A stretch of DNA of 64,000 nt from Calycina herbarum (lineage: Eukaryota > Ascomycota > Leotiomycetes > Helotiales > Pezizellaceae), in contig LLEY01000021.1 in assembly GCA_001414485.1 (NCBI GenBank), positions 1-64,000 on the forward strand. Reading direction: 5' to 3'. Positions 48,819 through 60,023 of this stretch are shown here, piece by piece (the stretch's first letter is position 1; the number at the start of each line of letters is the position of its first letter). The notes beneath the pieces were generated by a model. It was not told the origin of the DNA and made no database searches. It was given only the letters and a program-made list of their open reading frames with translations. Made by a program: the position numbers and the translations under genes.

Positions 48819-50068
48819 ATGGAACACACTACTACCAACAATGGTCCTTTGGAGACCCGAGTGCCTTTGATCATTGGGATCTGTAGTTTCTTCATCTTTG
48901 TCTTGTTAGCGTGTGTGTCCCTTCGATTCTATGCACGGAAAGTAGCCGGTGTTGGGTATTGGTGGGATGATTGGTTTTGTCTTGTTGGAATGGTATGATC
49001 ATTTCCCTTCGAATCCACCGTTTCCTTCCTGGAGGTTTGCGGCTAATGTTCACTTCGCGATACAGCCATTTGGAATAATGGTTTCTGTCATCGATATTAT
49101 AGCAACGCACCGAGGCCTTGGTCACCACGCGGCAGACTTGAATCCGGATGAGATTGAGCGATACCTGAAGACGCTTTACATTGTCCTGCTCTTCTACAAC
49201 CCAGGATTGGCCTTCTTCAAATGGTCGTTCCTGGCTTTCTACATCCGAGTGTTCCCTGTCGTAAAATCGCTCCGAATCTCCTCTTACATTGTTGGAACTC
49301 TGGTCTTGCTTTGGGTGCTGGGAACCCAATTCTCCTTCGTTTTTCAATGCGCGCCAATTTCTGCAGCATGGACGGGAAAAGGGAAATGCATCAAGACCAG
49401 TCACATCTACATCGCCCAATCGGTTCCCACTCTCGTCTTCGATATTGTGATTCTCGCCCTTCCTGTGAAAACGATCTGGAATGCGCAATTGAAGACAGCA
49501 CAAAAGTGGAGTGTGATGGGCGTTTTCCTACTCGGGGGGTTGGTCACCGTAATTAGTATTGTCCGCTTAGTGACCACACTTACTTCCACCGATCAAGATC
49601 CTACCTGTAAGTCAAACTACCCCGCTTGTTGTGTTCCACGTAGATCCGCACTGACGGTATTCAGGGGGCTATATTGACTTGGGAATCTGGTCCGCCGCCG
49701 AACCAGTGATTGGTTTGCTCAGTTGTTGCCTCTTGACCTACGGACCGCTTGTTATCGCTTTTCGCCGCAGGGTTGTCACAACAATTTCTGGAGACAGTCA
49801 AATTGCAACCAAAGGCGGTTTCTCAAGACATGATGCACCTGAAAGTCGCTCGAACAATGGTTACAAACGACACCCAAACAATCGAGACGATGCTGATAGC
49901 GAGACATTCGAACTCACCCACTCAGATAACAAGGTCCCAGCAACGAGTGCCATTAGCAGGGCGAATTGTGAAAGCACAGATGCACCTGGGCGAGATCTTG
50001 AAACCCAAAGAAGGCTGACGGCGGGCCAAATACATGTCCGGCAAGAATATTCCGTGATCGCACGTTAG
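48819..50068 (+). CDS. rhodopsin-domain integral membrane protein (seven-helix, PTH11/SAT4-like)
   Basis: Fungal seven-helix membrane protein of the rhodopsin-domain type that is abundant in Pezizomycotina. Exons 48819..48992, 49066..49606, 49665..50068; 372 residues. Seven hydrophobic segments are visible, starting VPLIIGICSFFIFVLLACVS and including VLLFYNPGLAFFKWSFLAFY and VGTLVLLWVLGTQFSFVFQC. The conserved elements GYWWDDW in the first loop, CAPISAAW before helix five and DLGIWSAAEP, rebuilt over intron 2, mark the family. The C-terminal 90 residues are polar and probably cytoplasmic. Such proteins are often found in secondary-metabolite clusters, but their function is mostly unknown. It starts at the first ATG after a short leader. 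It is not a typical transporter. Confidence 0.88.
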
Positions 50069-50959
50069 TGGGAAATGTATTTATTTCATTGGTTTCAAGA
50101 TGTAATGATTGTATGTATTATATGTCAAGATACTGTAGTTGCTTGCTGGGGAACAATATAAATGCACGCCCATATCTCATGACTAGTCATTTTCCACACA
50201 TCAGTATATGTCTTTCAAGAACGAAACAAACCGGAAACTTCAGATAAAGTTCATCATTTTCTATCTCGATGTGAGAACACGATGTAACCAGTCTAGATCT
50301 ATCTAGCGGGAAATCCTTGTGATCGTATAGCGGTGAGCCGTCACGACAGAGATCTTATCCTCAGCCGGGTATAGCTTCCCCGTAAAACTGACACACGCCG
50401 TACAATATATGTAAATCAAGTTGGGGGATCAAGATCTACCCTCTCAAAATCGGGTATCAGGGGTTCACATATTTCGCAATTGCGTGCCCAATCTGTCAAA
50501 GCTCGGAGAATTGTTCTTCGAAGGAACCGTGCCTCAAATCCGCAGATACGTTCGGTAATCGTATGTTCCCAAGCCGTGATGTTGGTGTGAGTAGAAGAAT
50601 CCTTACTAGACTGGGACGGGACTGGTGGGATGCAACGACGTTGGCAATGTCTAGGTCCACCGACCAAGTGGATCCTGGAACCTGGATAGTTGATAAGCGG
50701 GGTCTGACACGTGATACGGGGTTACTCCGTAAGGGGTAACAATAACGACTACCTATGAGGTTGGTTGTTGCTTATAGGAAAGCTTGAGGGAGACGGGTTG
50801 AGGAGGTTGACGTTTTTATTAAGTTTGTGGAGCTTAAACCAGAACCACACCCACACCCGTTTCCGTGCCGTTCCCCAGCCCCCCCTTTCCTCCGACGCCA
50901 CCCCGGTATATCTCGCCCCTCCGAATCGGTTCCTTACGGCCCGAATCGAAGCCATTGCG
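50069..50959. other. intergenic between membrane-protein and Myb genes
   Basis: No gene is supported. A minus-strand frame at 50416-50667 lacks an ATG but has a protein-like segment (HTITERICGFEARFLRRTIL) and could be a remnant. Confidence 0.5.
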
Positions 50960-52510
50960 ATGGGCCGTGTCAGACGAAAATGGACCACAGCGGAAGACCA
51001 AAAGTGAGTCTTTTTATTTACTGCAACAATTTTCTCCTTTGTTCAATCAATTTTTTTCGCTTAGATACTTTCGTGCTCTGAGATCTCCAAACCAAAAGGC
51101 CTTCAGTACCCTATTCTGAGAGCAATTTACTCGATTGCTCCACAACGTCAAACCAATGAACTAACTCTTCTACCCATCCTCTCAGGCTAGTAGACAGTGT
51201 TTCCAAAGGCATGTTTCAACTGTCCCTCAATCCACGAGCCTCACTAATTCCAGGTCGGTTCAGCATCTCTGCCTTTAGTGTGGCATCTGATCGCCCAAGA
51301 CATCCCAAATCGCACCAACAAAGATTGCCGAAAAAGATGGCATTCCAAGCTTGCAGCCGATGTGAACAAAGGTGTATGGACCGCTGCTGAGGATTCCAGA
51401 TTGTATAATGCAGTAATGGCGCAGTCAGACCTGTTGCAAGGCGGGGGTGCCAGGTGGGTAGCAGTTGCTTCCAAAGTAGGAACCAGAAATGGAGACCAGT
51501 GTGCCAAACGGTGGAACAACAAAGTGAACCCTGACATTGACCATTCTCCGTGGACACGCGAAGAGGTGAAACTTCATTGACAAGCCATCCTGAGATGTGA
51601 CGAGAACTGACGAGAAACCACCTTGTAGGATGAGCTTCTTTTAAATGTCGTCCAGCAAATGGGATCAAATTGGACATCGATAGTCGCCACCCATTTCCCT
51701 CGACGAACATCCCTCTCGGCCAAAAATCGACACCATCTCTTGACTCGAAACAGTAAACATGCATCCTCGGCCTCTGAGCATTACAAACGAGGACCCCAGT
51801 CTTCACAAGTGCCCACAGTCTTCAGCAGACATCGAGAAATTGATGCGAGAAGCAATACATCTGCGAGTACGGCAGAAGAACTTTGTGCTGCTTCGATGAT
51901 CACAACTCAGGAGACAATGTCAAATCCCGGTTTTGAAACGATTTCCTATTATCCTCAAGCTGGTTGGAGTCCGATGGGGTCAATGGATTCGGTGGACACC
52001 GCTGAATCAGAGGAGTCGAATGAGTCTTATGAGAATCGAAACATTAACATGAGTCCCGCACAAATGCAAGAACTGCTTTTTGACGAAAATGACATGCGTC
52101 TTCCGGCACAACGAAATCGAGGTTGCCCAACCGTGGAGTCATCTCAACTATATCAGATCTCGCCACCATCCTCTATAGAGCCTATGTTAGATCTTAACGA
52201 TTTTTGGACGAGTAATTCTCTCGACGGCGGGAAGACCCTGTTGAATTCCAATAGCCGGACCCTACCATCCGACTGCAATGTCTTTTTCAACCAGGACAGC
52301 TTTCCAATCCCGCCTTCGATATGTAGCCCATCCGGCAACCGCCATTGTTTGACGACCGACAGCCGTTCGACTTCGGATCAAAATCGTTCTAACAAACCCG
52401 GTGTCCGTCGAATTACGATCAGTGCCGTTTGTGATGGAGATAAACTAGGAGAACTGATACAAGCCGTTACAGACCTAACAGTTTCTGCACAATTCGAAAC
52501 AGGAAGCTGA
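50960..52510 (+). CDS. Myb-like DNA-binding transcription factor (three SANT/Myb repeats)
   Basis: Predicted nuclear regulator. Core exons: 50960..51003, a very short exon starting at 51186, a third exon ending at 51565, and 51629..52510; 416 residues in the model using exons 51186..51198 and 51254..51565. Repeat 1 starts [11 protein letters not shown] and ends [18 protein letters not shown]; repeat 2 starts [15 protein letters not shown] and ends [16 protein letters not shown]; repeat 3 starts [22 protein letters not shown] and ends [13 protein letters not shown]. The tail is Ser/Asn/Pro-rich and ends with an [15 protein letters not shown] segment. The 13-23 nt second exon is uncertain: it can end at a GT donor or, with different acceptor choice, at a GC donor. 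Its place in the cluster makes it a candidate pathway regulator in place of the usual Zn2Cys6 protein. Confidence 0.85.
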
Positions 52511-53666
52511 GATTAGAATGGAGTTCAAAAAGCAAAAATATCAGAAGAAGGCACTTGAGAAATCGGGGAAAGATACAAGTGCGGCTTTTGTCTTGTTTAT
52601 ACTGTATATAGCATACGCACGGAGGACCGGTAATTCTACATACGCGTGAACTCAGCTCTGCTTAGCTTCCGATATCCTTACACCGTCTCGGCCTTTGTTA
52701 ATTTGTGAAATAGCACATCATATGACTTGAGTTTCGTCTTGAAAGTTTTCCGCCCGCAACCAGTCGGGGATTTGTGGATAATCTTATATGGGCCGGGAAT
52801 GAGGCTATGCTCGTCAAACAAATTCAAATTCAGCGAGTAGAAACAGTAATGGCTCCAGATTCCTATACTTACTATTCCTCTCTCGGATCCCGAGAAAATA
52901 CCAGGTTGGGTAGTTCAGCTGTAGCGGGACCGTGCGCCGTGCTTGCTCCTCACCAAAAACTACCAAAAACACCTAAAGTCGCCCTATTCAAAAATCTATA
53001 ATAAATTAACCACTTACTCAAATATTTTGAAAGTAGCATTAAACAGAAGACAATTGCACTCTCTATAGCTACATATAATGGCGGTAGATTCTACTTCTTA
53101 ATTGTATAGTTATTAAAGGTGCTTAAACAAGCACTCTTTTCCCACTAAATTTTGGTGTTGCTCGCTTGCCCGCCCCTACAGCTGAACCACCCGACCTGGT
53201 ACCCCACATGCACACCAAGTACCTAGGTGATAGAGTATACTTCGAAATTTTTTCTTGTGCTGATAATTGGTTCCACAGCTGATGAAGTGGCAGCAGCTCG
53301 CCCACTTTCGGCAACTCGTAAGCTGATCCGCTTCTTTGGCCTATTACCAATGTCGAGAGAAATTTACTCGGCTCCAGCTTGTTATTACATCTTCCCGCTT
53401 TCCTGTGATGTTCAATTACTCTGCATTTCTCAATGTAGCTGACTAATATTCTCTCCATCCGAACCCTCTTTACCGCCTAAGTCTTGGAATACAGCACAAA
53501 TGAATTGCGGGGAAAAATAGGTTCCCTTTATTATCCGCTATGCTGCTTAAATTTGATCTCTCAAACATCCCACTTTTTCTTTTATAGGAATACCACAAAA
53601 TAACCCAATAGAATTTTTCGTTTATTGCTTCAGGTCACCCACTTAATACATACAGGTTTCAAAACA
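52511..53666. other. intergenic with MITE
   Basis: Contains the 299-bp MITE at 52901-53199 and the promoter of the dioxygenase gene. No gene is supported. Confidence 0.65.
52901..53199. mobile_element. 299-bp MITE with 26-bp inverted ends and TA duplication
   Basis: The left end CCAGGTTGGGTAGTTCAGCT and the inverse of the right end CCAGGTCGGGTGGTTCAGCT agree except at two positions and continue for several bases (GTAG, then divergence). TA flanks both sides (52899-52900 and 53200-53201). There is no open frame of note, so this is a non-autonomous element of Tc1/mariner type inserted inside the gene cluster. Confidence 0.85.
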
Positions 53667-54739
53667 ATGCCGTTTCTAATCCCAACAGTTGACATCTCAC
53701 CATACCTCCGAGATCCGTCGTCATCCGCAGCAAAGGATGTGGTTGAGACAATCCGCAGTGCCTGTCTCACGACTGGGTTTTTCCAAATTACTGGTCATGG
53801 GATAGAACTCGACGTTCAACAGGGCATATTGGAGGCAGCTAAGAATCTGTATAACTTGCCAATGGGTGAGAAGAGAAAGTTACATATGAGCAAGAATATA
53901 GGGAGCAGAGGTTATTCCACAGTTGGGGAGCAAGGATATGATAAGGAGTTGTTGGGGGATTTGAAAGAGGTATATACTTTTCAGCTTGTCCCGCTCTTCC
54001 TCTCTCTATTCTAAACTCCATGGCTTTAACCACTGCTAACTCCATATTCCCAATATAGTCCTTTCTTTTAGGTCATGATCATCCACTCAGCTCACCACTG
54101 GTGCAAGCACGTCGTTTCTTCATGGGACCTAACCCATATCCACCCCTTCCCGTCTCTCAATTCAAAGAACCCGTTCTCGCTTATTTCAACGCCATCACTC
54201 AGCTCACTCTCCAAATTCTTGAAATAATTGCGCATACTCTCCCGTATGGTCCTCACATTTTTGATAACTTCATCAAAGCACCCACTATCACACCTCTTCG
54301 ACTTCTCCATTACCCACCTCAAACCCCGGCTCAGGTAAAGAGACAACTTGGTGCCAGTGCCCATACAGATTTTGGTGCCATTACTTTGTTATTGCAAGAT
54401 AAAGAAAAGGGCCTCGAAGTGTGGGACCGAGAGAGTGAGAGATGGTTCGCTGTGGAGCCGGAGAAGGGGGCTATGGTAGTTAATATTGGAGATATGCTAT
54501 CTATGTGGACTGGAGGGAGATATAAAAGTAGTTTGCACAGAGTTGTGAATCTTGGTGGCAAGGAGAGATACTCGGTGGCGTTTTTCTTTGATGGAAATGC
54601 GGATTTTAAGCTGGGGAAGATGGGAGAGGATGGAAATGTTGGGGGGGATGGATTGACTTGTGAGCAGTACATGATCAAGAGGATGGGAGAGACCTTCGGG
54701 AAGGAGGATAAAGAGTTGAAGATTAAGAGTAAATTGTGA
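53667..54739 (+). CDS. 2-oxoglutarate/Fe(II)-dependent dioxygenase
   Basis: Non-haem iron oxygenase of the isopenicillin-N-synthase-like group, using 2-oxoglutarate and O2 to hydroxylate, desaturate or rearrange a substrate. Exons 53667..53969 and 54059..54739 with an 89-bp intron; 327 residues. The N-terminal DIOX_N part reads IPTVDISPYL and GFFQITGHGI, and the catalytic part has the metal triad HTD (in SAHTDFGAI) and the distal His in SSLHRVV, plus the 2-oxoglutarate-binding Arg in ERYSVAFF. The start ATG at 53667 follows AAAAC. All key residues are kept, so the enzyme should be active. It is a plausible tailoring enzyme for the PKS product; the substrate is not known. Confidence 0.93.
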
Positions 54740-55507
54740 ATTTTGAGTTTGATGTTCAGCGTGTTATTAGCAAGTGTCACAATGTCACAATTACTCCAAA
54801 GTCGTAGAGAAGTGTACTCCAAGTAAAATCTCGAACCACCAGCAAACTTCCCTTTTGAAACCAGTCATAAATTTACTCTGCCGATGAATTTCCTCAAAAC
54901 GTCACTTGTTCATTCGCTTGAATCTCGTACCACCGACCGGAGTTACTCGTCCCTTCTCGTACCACTCTAACCACTAACAACCCGTTGAAAAAAGGGGGGA
55001 AAAGAGGAATCCTCCTCCTTCTTTATTAAGTCATAGTCGTCGTGGACCCTTACCCTGAGTAAGTTAGAAATTTGTCACATCGGTTCCTTCACGTCGTACT
55101 AATACCCGTGTGTAACTAGTGGCTTAATTGCTTATCACCCCTCACCTTCGCCTCCAACGCACAGAACGGGGGTCCGGCAAACCCAAATGCATTATAAACT
55201 TCACCACGCCTCTCACGCACAGCGAAGTGTGACGGAAGGCTTGGAAAAGCTATGCACTGTAACCCTGTCTTGGCCCCATACATGCATTCTCGGTAATATC
55301 ACCTCCGTGCTGCTGCGGACTTTTACCAAAATGTATTAGTCGGGACCAGAGTAAAAATATATCAAAACATGGGAGATTTTACGCAGGGTACGTGGTTTGC
55401 ATATGCAAGGAAGCGGGTGTGGGATCTTGATAGGTGACCAGTGCAAGACGGGTAATGTCGATATGCGGGGGAGGGGCGCGGGACGCTTTTAGGTTTATGA
55501 CCTCGGG

Positions 55508-55546
55508 TTAAGTCCATGGATTTAAAATCGTGGTCCATGGACTTAA
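55508..55546. repeat. perfect 13-bp inverted repeat with 13-nt spacer
   Basis: TTAAGTCCATGGA at 55508-55520 is followed after 13 nt by its exact inverse TCCATGGACTTAA at 55534-55546. It may be a protein-binding site, a small MITE scar or a hairpin. Confidence 0.85.
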
Positions 55547-56961
55547 AACAACCTGGTGCTTACTTTACGTGGTTTATATTGCTGCTTGACTGTGGCTTGA
55601 TTTCGGCTTTTTGTTGCCTCTTCGAGATAGAGTAAGTATTTAATAGAAATGTTCCGGCGAGAAAGCCTCGTTTGTTGAATCTCGGTTTGCATGATGAACG
55701 GGAACGTTTACCCCCAACTTTGAATCTTTGCCTCTCTCCACTAGCGCTAGTCATAGTTCTCTGTTGTCCAGATTTCAGTTTTCCTATAAGAAAGTTTGGA
55801 GATTGATGTTGCTAAATTAAAAGGTAAAATGTTGTTTTATCCTTACTTTCTTTTCTTATAAGTTTTGAGATTGGCTTTTTTGTTCTTGGTGTTTTTTCCT
55901 CATGGTTTTCCACTGAAGTCCCTTTTGGACTACAAAGTTAGACAAGCGAGTTCGTGCTTTACGTCTCCATGCATCAGGTCTCAATTCTTCCCTTGTCGAA
56001 TCTCAATGGTTTATCTTCAAAGAACCTTTTTCGAATACTTTGGGACTTATTGAATGATAAATTTGAGCGACCGAGCAAATAGAATCAGAATATTAAAGTG
56101 GCCTGACCAATAAATAATTGCAAACCAGCATGAAAAACTTATATTAGAACACGCAATTGAGAAAGCACCTGTTTAAACTTGAATATCCACGAATGAACCT
56201 TTGATCTGGGTGCCGGAGATTATCCTATGGTTGAGCTGAAGGGAAAGTGAGAATCGTAAGCTTCTCGCCTACGCATTCTACTTATGGCCCAGATCGAATT
56301 GTCTCCCGAAAGAACAACGGGATAGAAAAAGAACCTTCCACATGCAACCACTTGGCTATTGACTGCATGATAAATGGTGTATTGATACACCCTTGAATTC
56401 CATTCCGAATAAGGGAAAAGCATTATTTCCACGTGCCCCGCTATCAAGCTTGCAGCAGAGCCACGTGGGAAACAGGGTGCCAAAACCAAAAGAGGTGCTC
56501 CAATTCGTCACAACCCTGACGAGCTATGGAGCGGGAACGTGGCTTGCAAAAGTGTGGTCTCGAGAATTTCGGTGAGGGTGTGAAGGGAAAGGTACCAGGA
56601 ACGCGACACCACTGCAGCACAACAATGAATTTTGGTGAGCAGTGAAGCAATTCCCAGAGAGCCCAAAATTGGACAACAAGTTTCAAAATGAACTGCAATA
56701 CGTAAAATTGAGTCTATTATAGTAGAGGAACACAGTTGAAACAAAATCTTCTCCCAAAGCTTCCTTCCGGGATACGAACGAAGTCAACAAACAGCTTTGG
56801 TAACCGGGACGGCACAGGAGTTCTTATCCAATATGCAAATCCTTGCATAATCCGGCCTCCCACGTTTTTTGGTGAGCGGCACGGTCCACATCGCGTGTCT
56901 TGCACAATTTGGAGTTATTAAAGTTCAAAAATTCGGAGTAAGCTCCCCCACATTTCCACGA

Positions 56962-56967
56962 TATAAA
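56962..56967 (+). promoter_or_regulatory. TATA box of the third GMC gene
   Basis: TATAAA 170 nt upstream of the ATG, at a position compatible with a leader of about 130 nt. Confidence 0.45.
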
Positions 56968-57136
56968 GGAACTCTAGAACCCCATCTTATTTTCTTTACT
57001 CATCCTTTTTCGACTCACTCCTCCACTGCTTCAATATCTAGGATCAATTTTCGATCTTCCCTAAACCCCTCTTTCAATCGCAACTGTGCGTATGCCCTCC
57101 GCCAAGCAACGGGAATTCAACTAATTGTGCAATCAG

Positions 57137-59269
57137 ATGGTTGGTTTTTCCAAAATCGCCGTTCTGCTTTTAGGGCAAGCATTGGTGGTGTCGTCATTAT
57201 GTGAGGGGCTTCTGGAGGGAAACTCATACGGCATTCCTGGTGTTCCTGCTACATACGATTATGTATGTCTTTAGGCGATCGAGAAAAAAAATTGTGTATG
57301 TAGAGGAGACTAATATTGGCTGTAGGTGATCGTTGGAGGGGGAAATGCTGGTCTGACTTTGGCAAATCGATTGTCCGAAAGTGGCAAGAACCTGGTGGCA
57401 GTAATTGAAGCAGGTGGCTTTTACGAACGAGACAACGGCAATAACAGTCAGATTCCAACCTTTGCAATCCAATGGACCGGGAAAGACCCAGAGGATTACA
57501 ATCCACTGATCGATTGGGGGTTTACCACCGTACCTCAACCTGTAAGTTGCTATCAACTTTAGGGGTCTATTGTGTGGTGCTGACTGCGAAACCAGGCTCT
57601 GGGGGGAAACTCCAGTCATTACGCCAGAGGGAAGACACTAGGGGGTAGTACTGCTCGAAACTACTTGACTTATCACATGAGTACCGTCGGAGCGTACCAG
57701 AAATGGGCCGATCAAGTTGGCGATCAAAGTTATACTTATGCCAACTGGTTGCCATTTTTCAAGAAGTCTACAACATTCATACCTCCAAACAATGTGGCAA
57801 GGGGGCTAAACGCCACCCCAGGATATGATGCAAGCACTCTCGGTACTTCGGGGCCACTAACGGTCACTTTCGCAAATTACGCTCTTGCTCTCTCGACCTG
57901 GGTTGCAAAGGGTCTCCAGGACATTGGAATCCCCCTTTCCAACGGTTTCACGAGCGGAAAACTCGCTGGCTCTTCTTTCGCCCTTGTAACTGTCAATCGT
58001 AAGACTGGGGCAAGAGACTCTGCGGAAACTGCTTTTCTTCAACCGGCCCTTTGTCGACCCAATCTTATAGTTTACCATAGTGCTTTAGCAAAAAAGATTT
58101 TGTTCGGAGCGGCCGCCGCTGGCACCCAAGCAACCGGTGTTCAAGTTCAAACTGGAAAGAAGATTTGGGATATCACAGCAACAAAGGAGGTCATTGTCTC
58201 AGCTGGAGCATTTCAATCGCCTCAGCTCTTGATGGTGTCTGGAATTGGACCCGCATCAACCTTGAATGGACTTGGAATTCCTATTGTTAAAGAATTACCA
58301 GGTGTTGGTCAAAACCTATGGGTAAGTCAAAAGGGGTTTGAGGTTATGTTCTCAAAGAGTTTAACATGCTAACTATCGTCAGGATCATGTCCTTTTCGGT
58401 CCTAGCTACCGCGTCAATGTTCCTACCAGTTCCTCGTTCGGAGATCCCGCATTCTTTGGCCAAGCTGTTGCAGAATTTCGCAATAAGCAAGGTGGAATTC
58501 TCAGCTCCAACGGCGGTGATTTGATTGGTAGAGTCCCCTGACAACTCCATGGAAATTCTGACTAATATTGGTTTAGCATATGAAAGGTTGCCAAACGCAA
58601 CACGCTCAACTTTGCCTCTTTCCGCACAGGCAGATCTGGCAACTTTCCCCGCAGATTGGCCTGAACTTGAATACTTTTCTATTGCCGGTTATGCGGGCTA
58701 CCAAAACAGTATTCAGGAGGCCCCACGGGATGGTTTTAATTATGCGACACTTTCTATCGGAATTGTGAAGCCACTTTCCCGTGGAAATGTGTCAATATCG
58801 TCCGCAGATACCAATGATCAGCCATTGATCAACCCAAACTGGCTTTCACACCCAACAGATCAAGCCGTCGCCGTTGCAGGCTACAAGCGCGCTCGTGCTG
58901 CTTGGACAAGTCCCTCTCTTCACAATATTACCATCGGTCCTGAGGCTTTCCCAGGAGAAGGAGTTCAGACAGATGATCAGATACTTCAACTGATCAAAGA
59001 AAGTGTTGGTCCCATCTTCCATCCCGCGGCAACCTGTGCGATGGGCAAATCAACGGATCCTAATGCAGTAGTCGATGTTCACGCCAAGGTGTTTGGTATC
59101 AAAGGTTTACGTGTAGTTGACGCATCTGCCTTTCCCTTCCTCCCTGCCGGTCACCCAATGTCAGCTGTTTGTAAGTTTTCCGCAAGTGCCTTTTAATGAA
59201 CTTCGCTAATTTTTCCTCGAAGATGCTTTGGCAGAGAAGATCGCAGATGATATCGCAAAGGGACTGTAA
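57137..59269 (+). CDS. secreted GMC oxidoreductase (third of three), catalytic pair intact
   Basis: FAD-dependent GMC enzyme of 617 residues, probably an aryl-alcohol or related alcohol oxidase or dehydrogenase. Exons 57137..57262, 57326..57541, 57596..58321, 58383..58527, 58577..59170, 59223..59269; all five introns are 49-63 bp and GT-AG. A signal peptide begins MVGFSKIAVLLLGQALVVSS. The FAD motif VIVGGGNAGLTLANRLSESG starts exactly at exon 2. GMC signatures are ARGKTLGGSTARNYLTY and GAFQSPQLLMVSGIGP. Both catalytic His residues are kept (FHPAATCAMG and AGHPMSAVYALAEK), unlike in the other two GMC proteins here. It lies between the dioxygenase and the NRPS-like reductase. Confidence 0.95.
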
Positions 59270-60023
59270 ATAATGGTCTAGTCTAAAGGGCATCTGTGGC
59301 ATGGAACGTATCGGAACTTCAAGAATAAGAACCGATATTTGTACATGGAATCTCAAAAGGGGGTAATATATCGCGTCAAAAAGAAACAATAATAATGTAA
59401 TGTCTAATACGATTAGCAAATCCCCTCACACTGATACACTGACAATTTCCATGAGTTTTCGTGAAAACATCGTATTCTTCTCAAGCTCAATGGTGGGGGG
59501 CACGGAGATCCCCGCGAGCTTACGGGCACAGAGTAAAAGGGGCTGAGGCGAGGTGCAGAAATCGGGAAACTCGTGCGTGGGATACCAGCTACTCGTGCAT
59601 CGGTGGGATTTTAAACACTACAGGGAATGGTGTTCCCGGAGGTATTAGCTCTGCTACAGAATCCTTAGGTGTGATCGCCGGTTTATTGCATATTTTTGAG
59701 GCTAATGACCGCGCGTTATGCGCAATTGCAGACTTGAGGGTGGGGTGGGAAGGACTGCGATTCGATGGCCAAGTCGCCGGTATGGCGGTGAGGTTTCGTG
59801 GGAATCTTAGTCCCAGGAGCACCACCCAGGAGATCATCGAATTCTGCAAAGTCCGAAAGTTCCAGAAAGTTCGGCGATAAACAGTTGTTGGCATTCGCGA
59901 CGTTGGTTTTGTCCAAGAATATACTGGCAAAATAGATTTACTGTATTGCTTTTGGAAGGAATCGTTTCCTGGTCTTGAAACCACTAGTTCAGTTCGAAAA
60001 GCTCTTCCATTAATTCCAAAACA
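59270..60023. other. intergenic, no gene seen
   Basis: Open frames on both strands at 59461-59984 lack motifs and cannot be told apart from chance; a remnant of a gene is possible. Confidence 0.5.

Larger units (their letters stand above)
54740..57136. other. 2.4-kb intergenic region with a perfect inverted repeat
   Basis: No gene is supported. A perfect inverted repeat lies at 55508-55546. The end is the promoter of the third GMC gene. Several short open frames at 55865-56905 overlap each other and lack motifs. Confidence 0.6.

Noticed and set aside
59461..59984. Frames on both strands near the end of the third GMC gene
   Set aside because: No motif, no splice support and equal openness on both strands.
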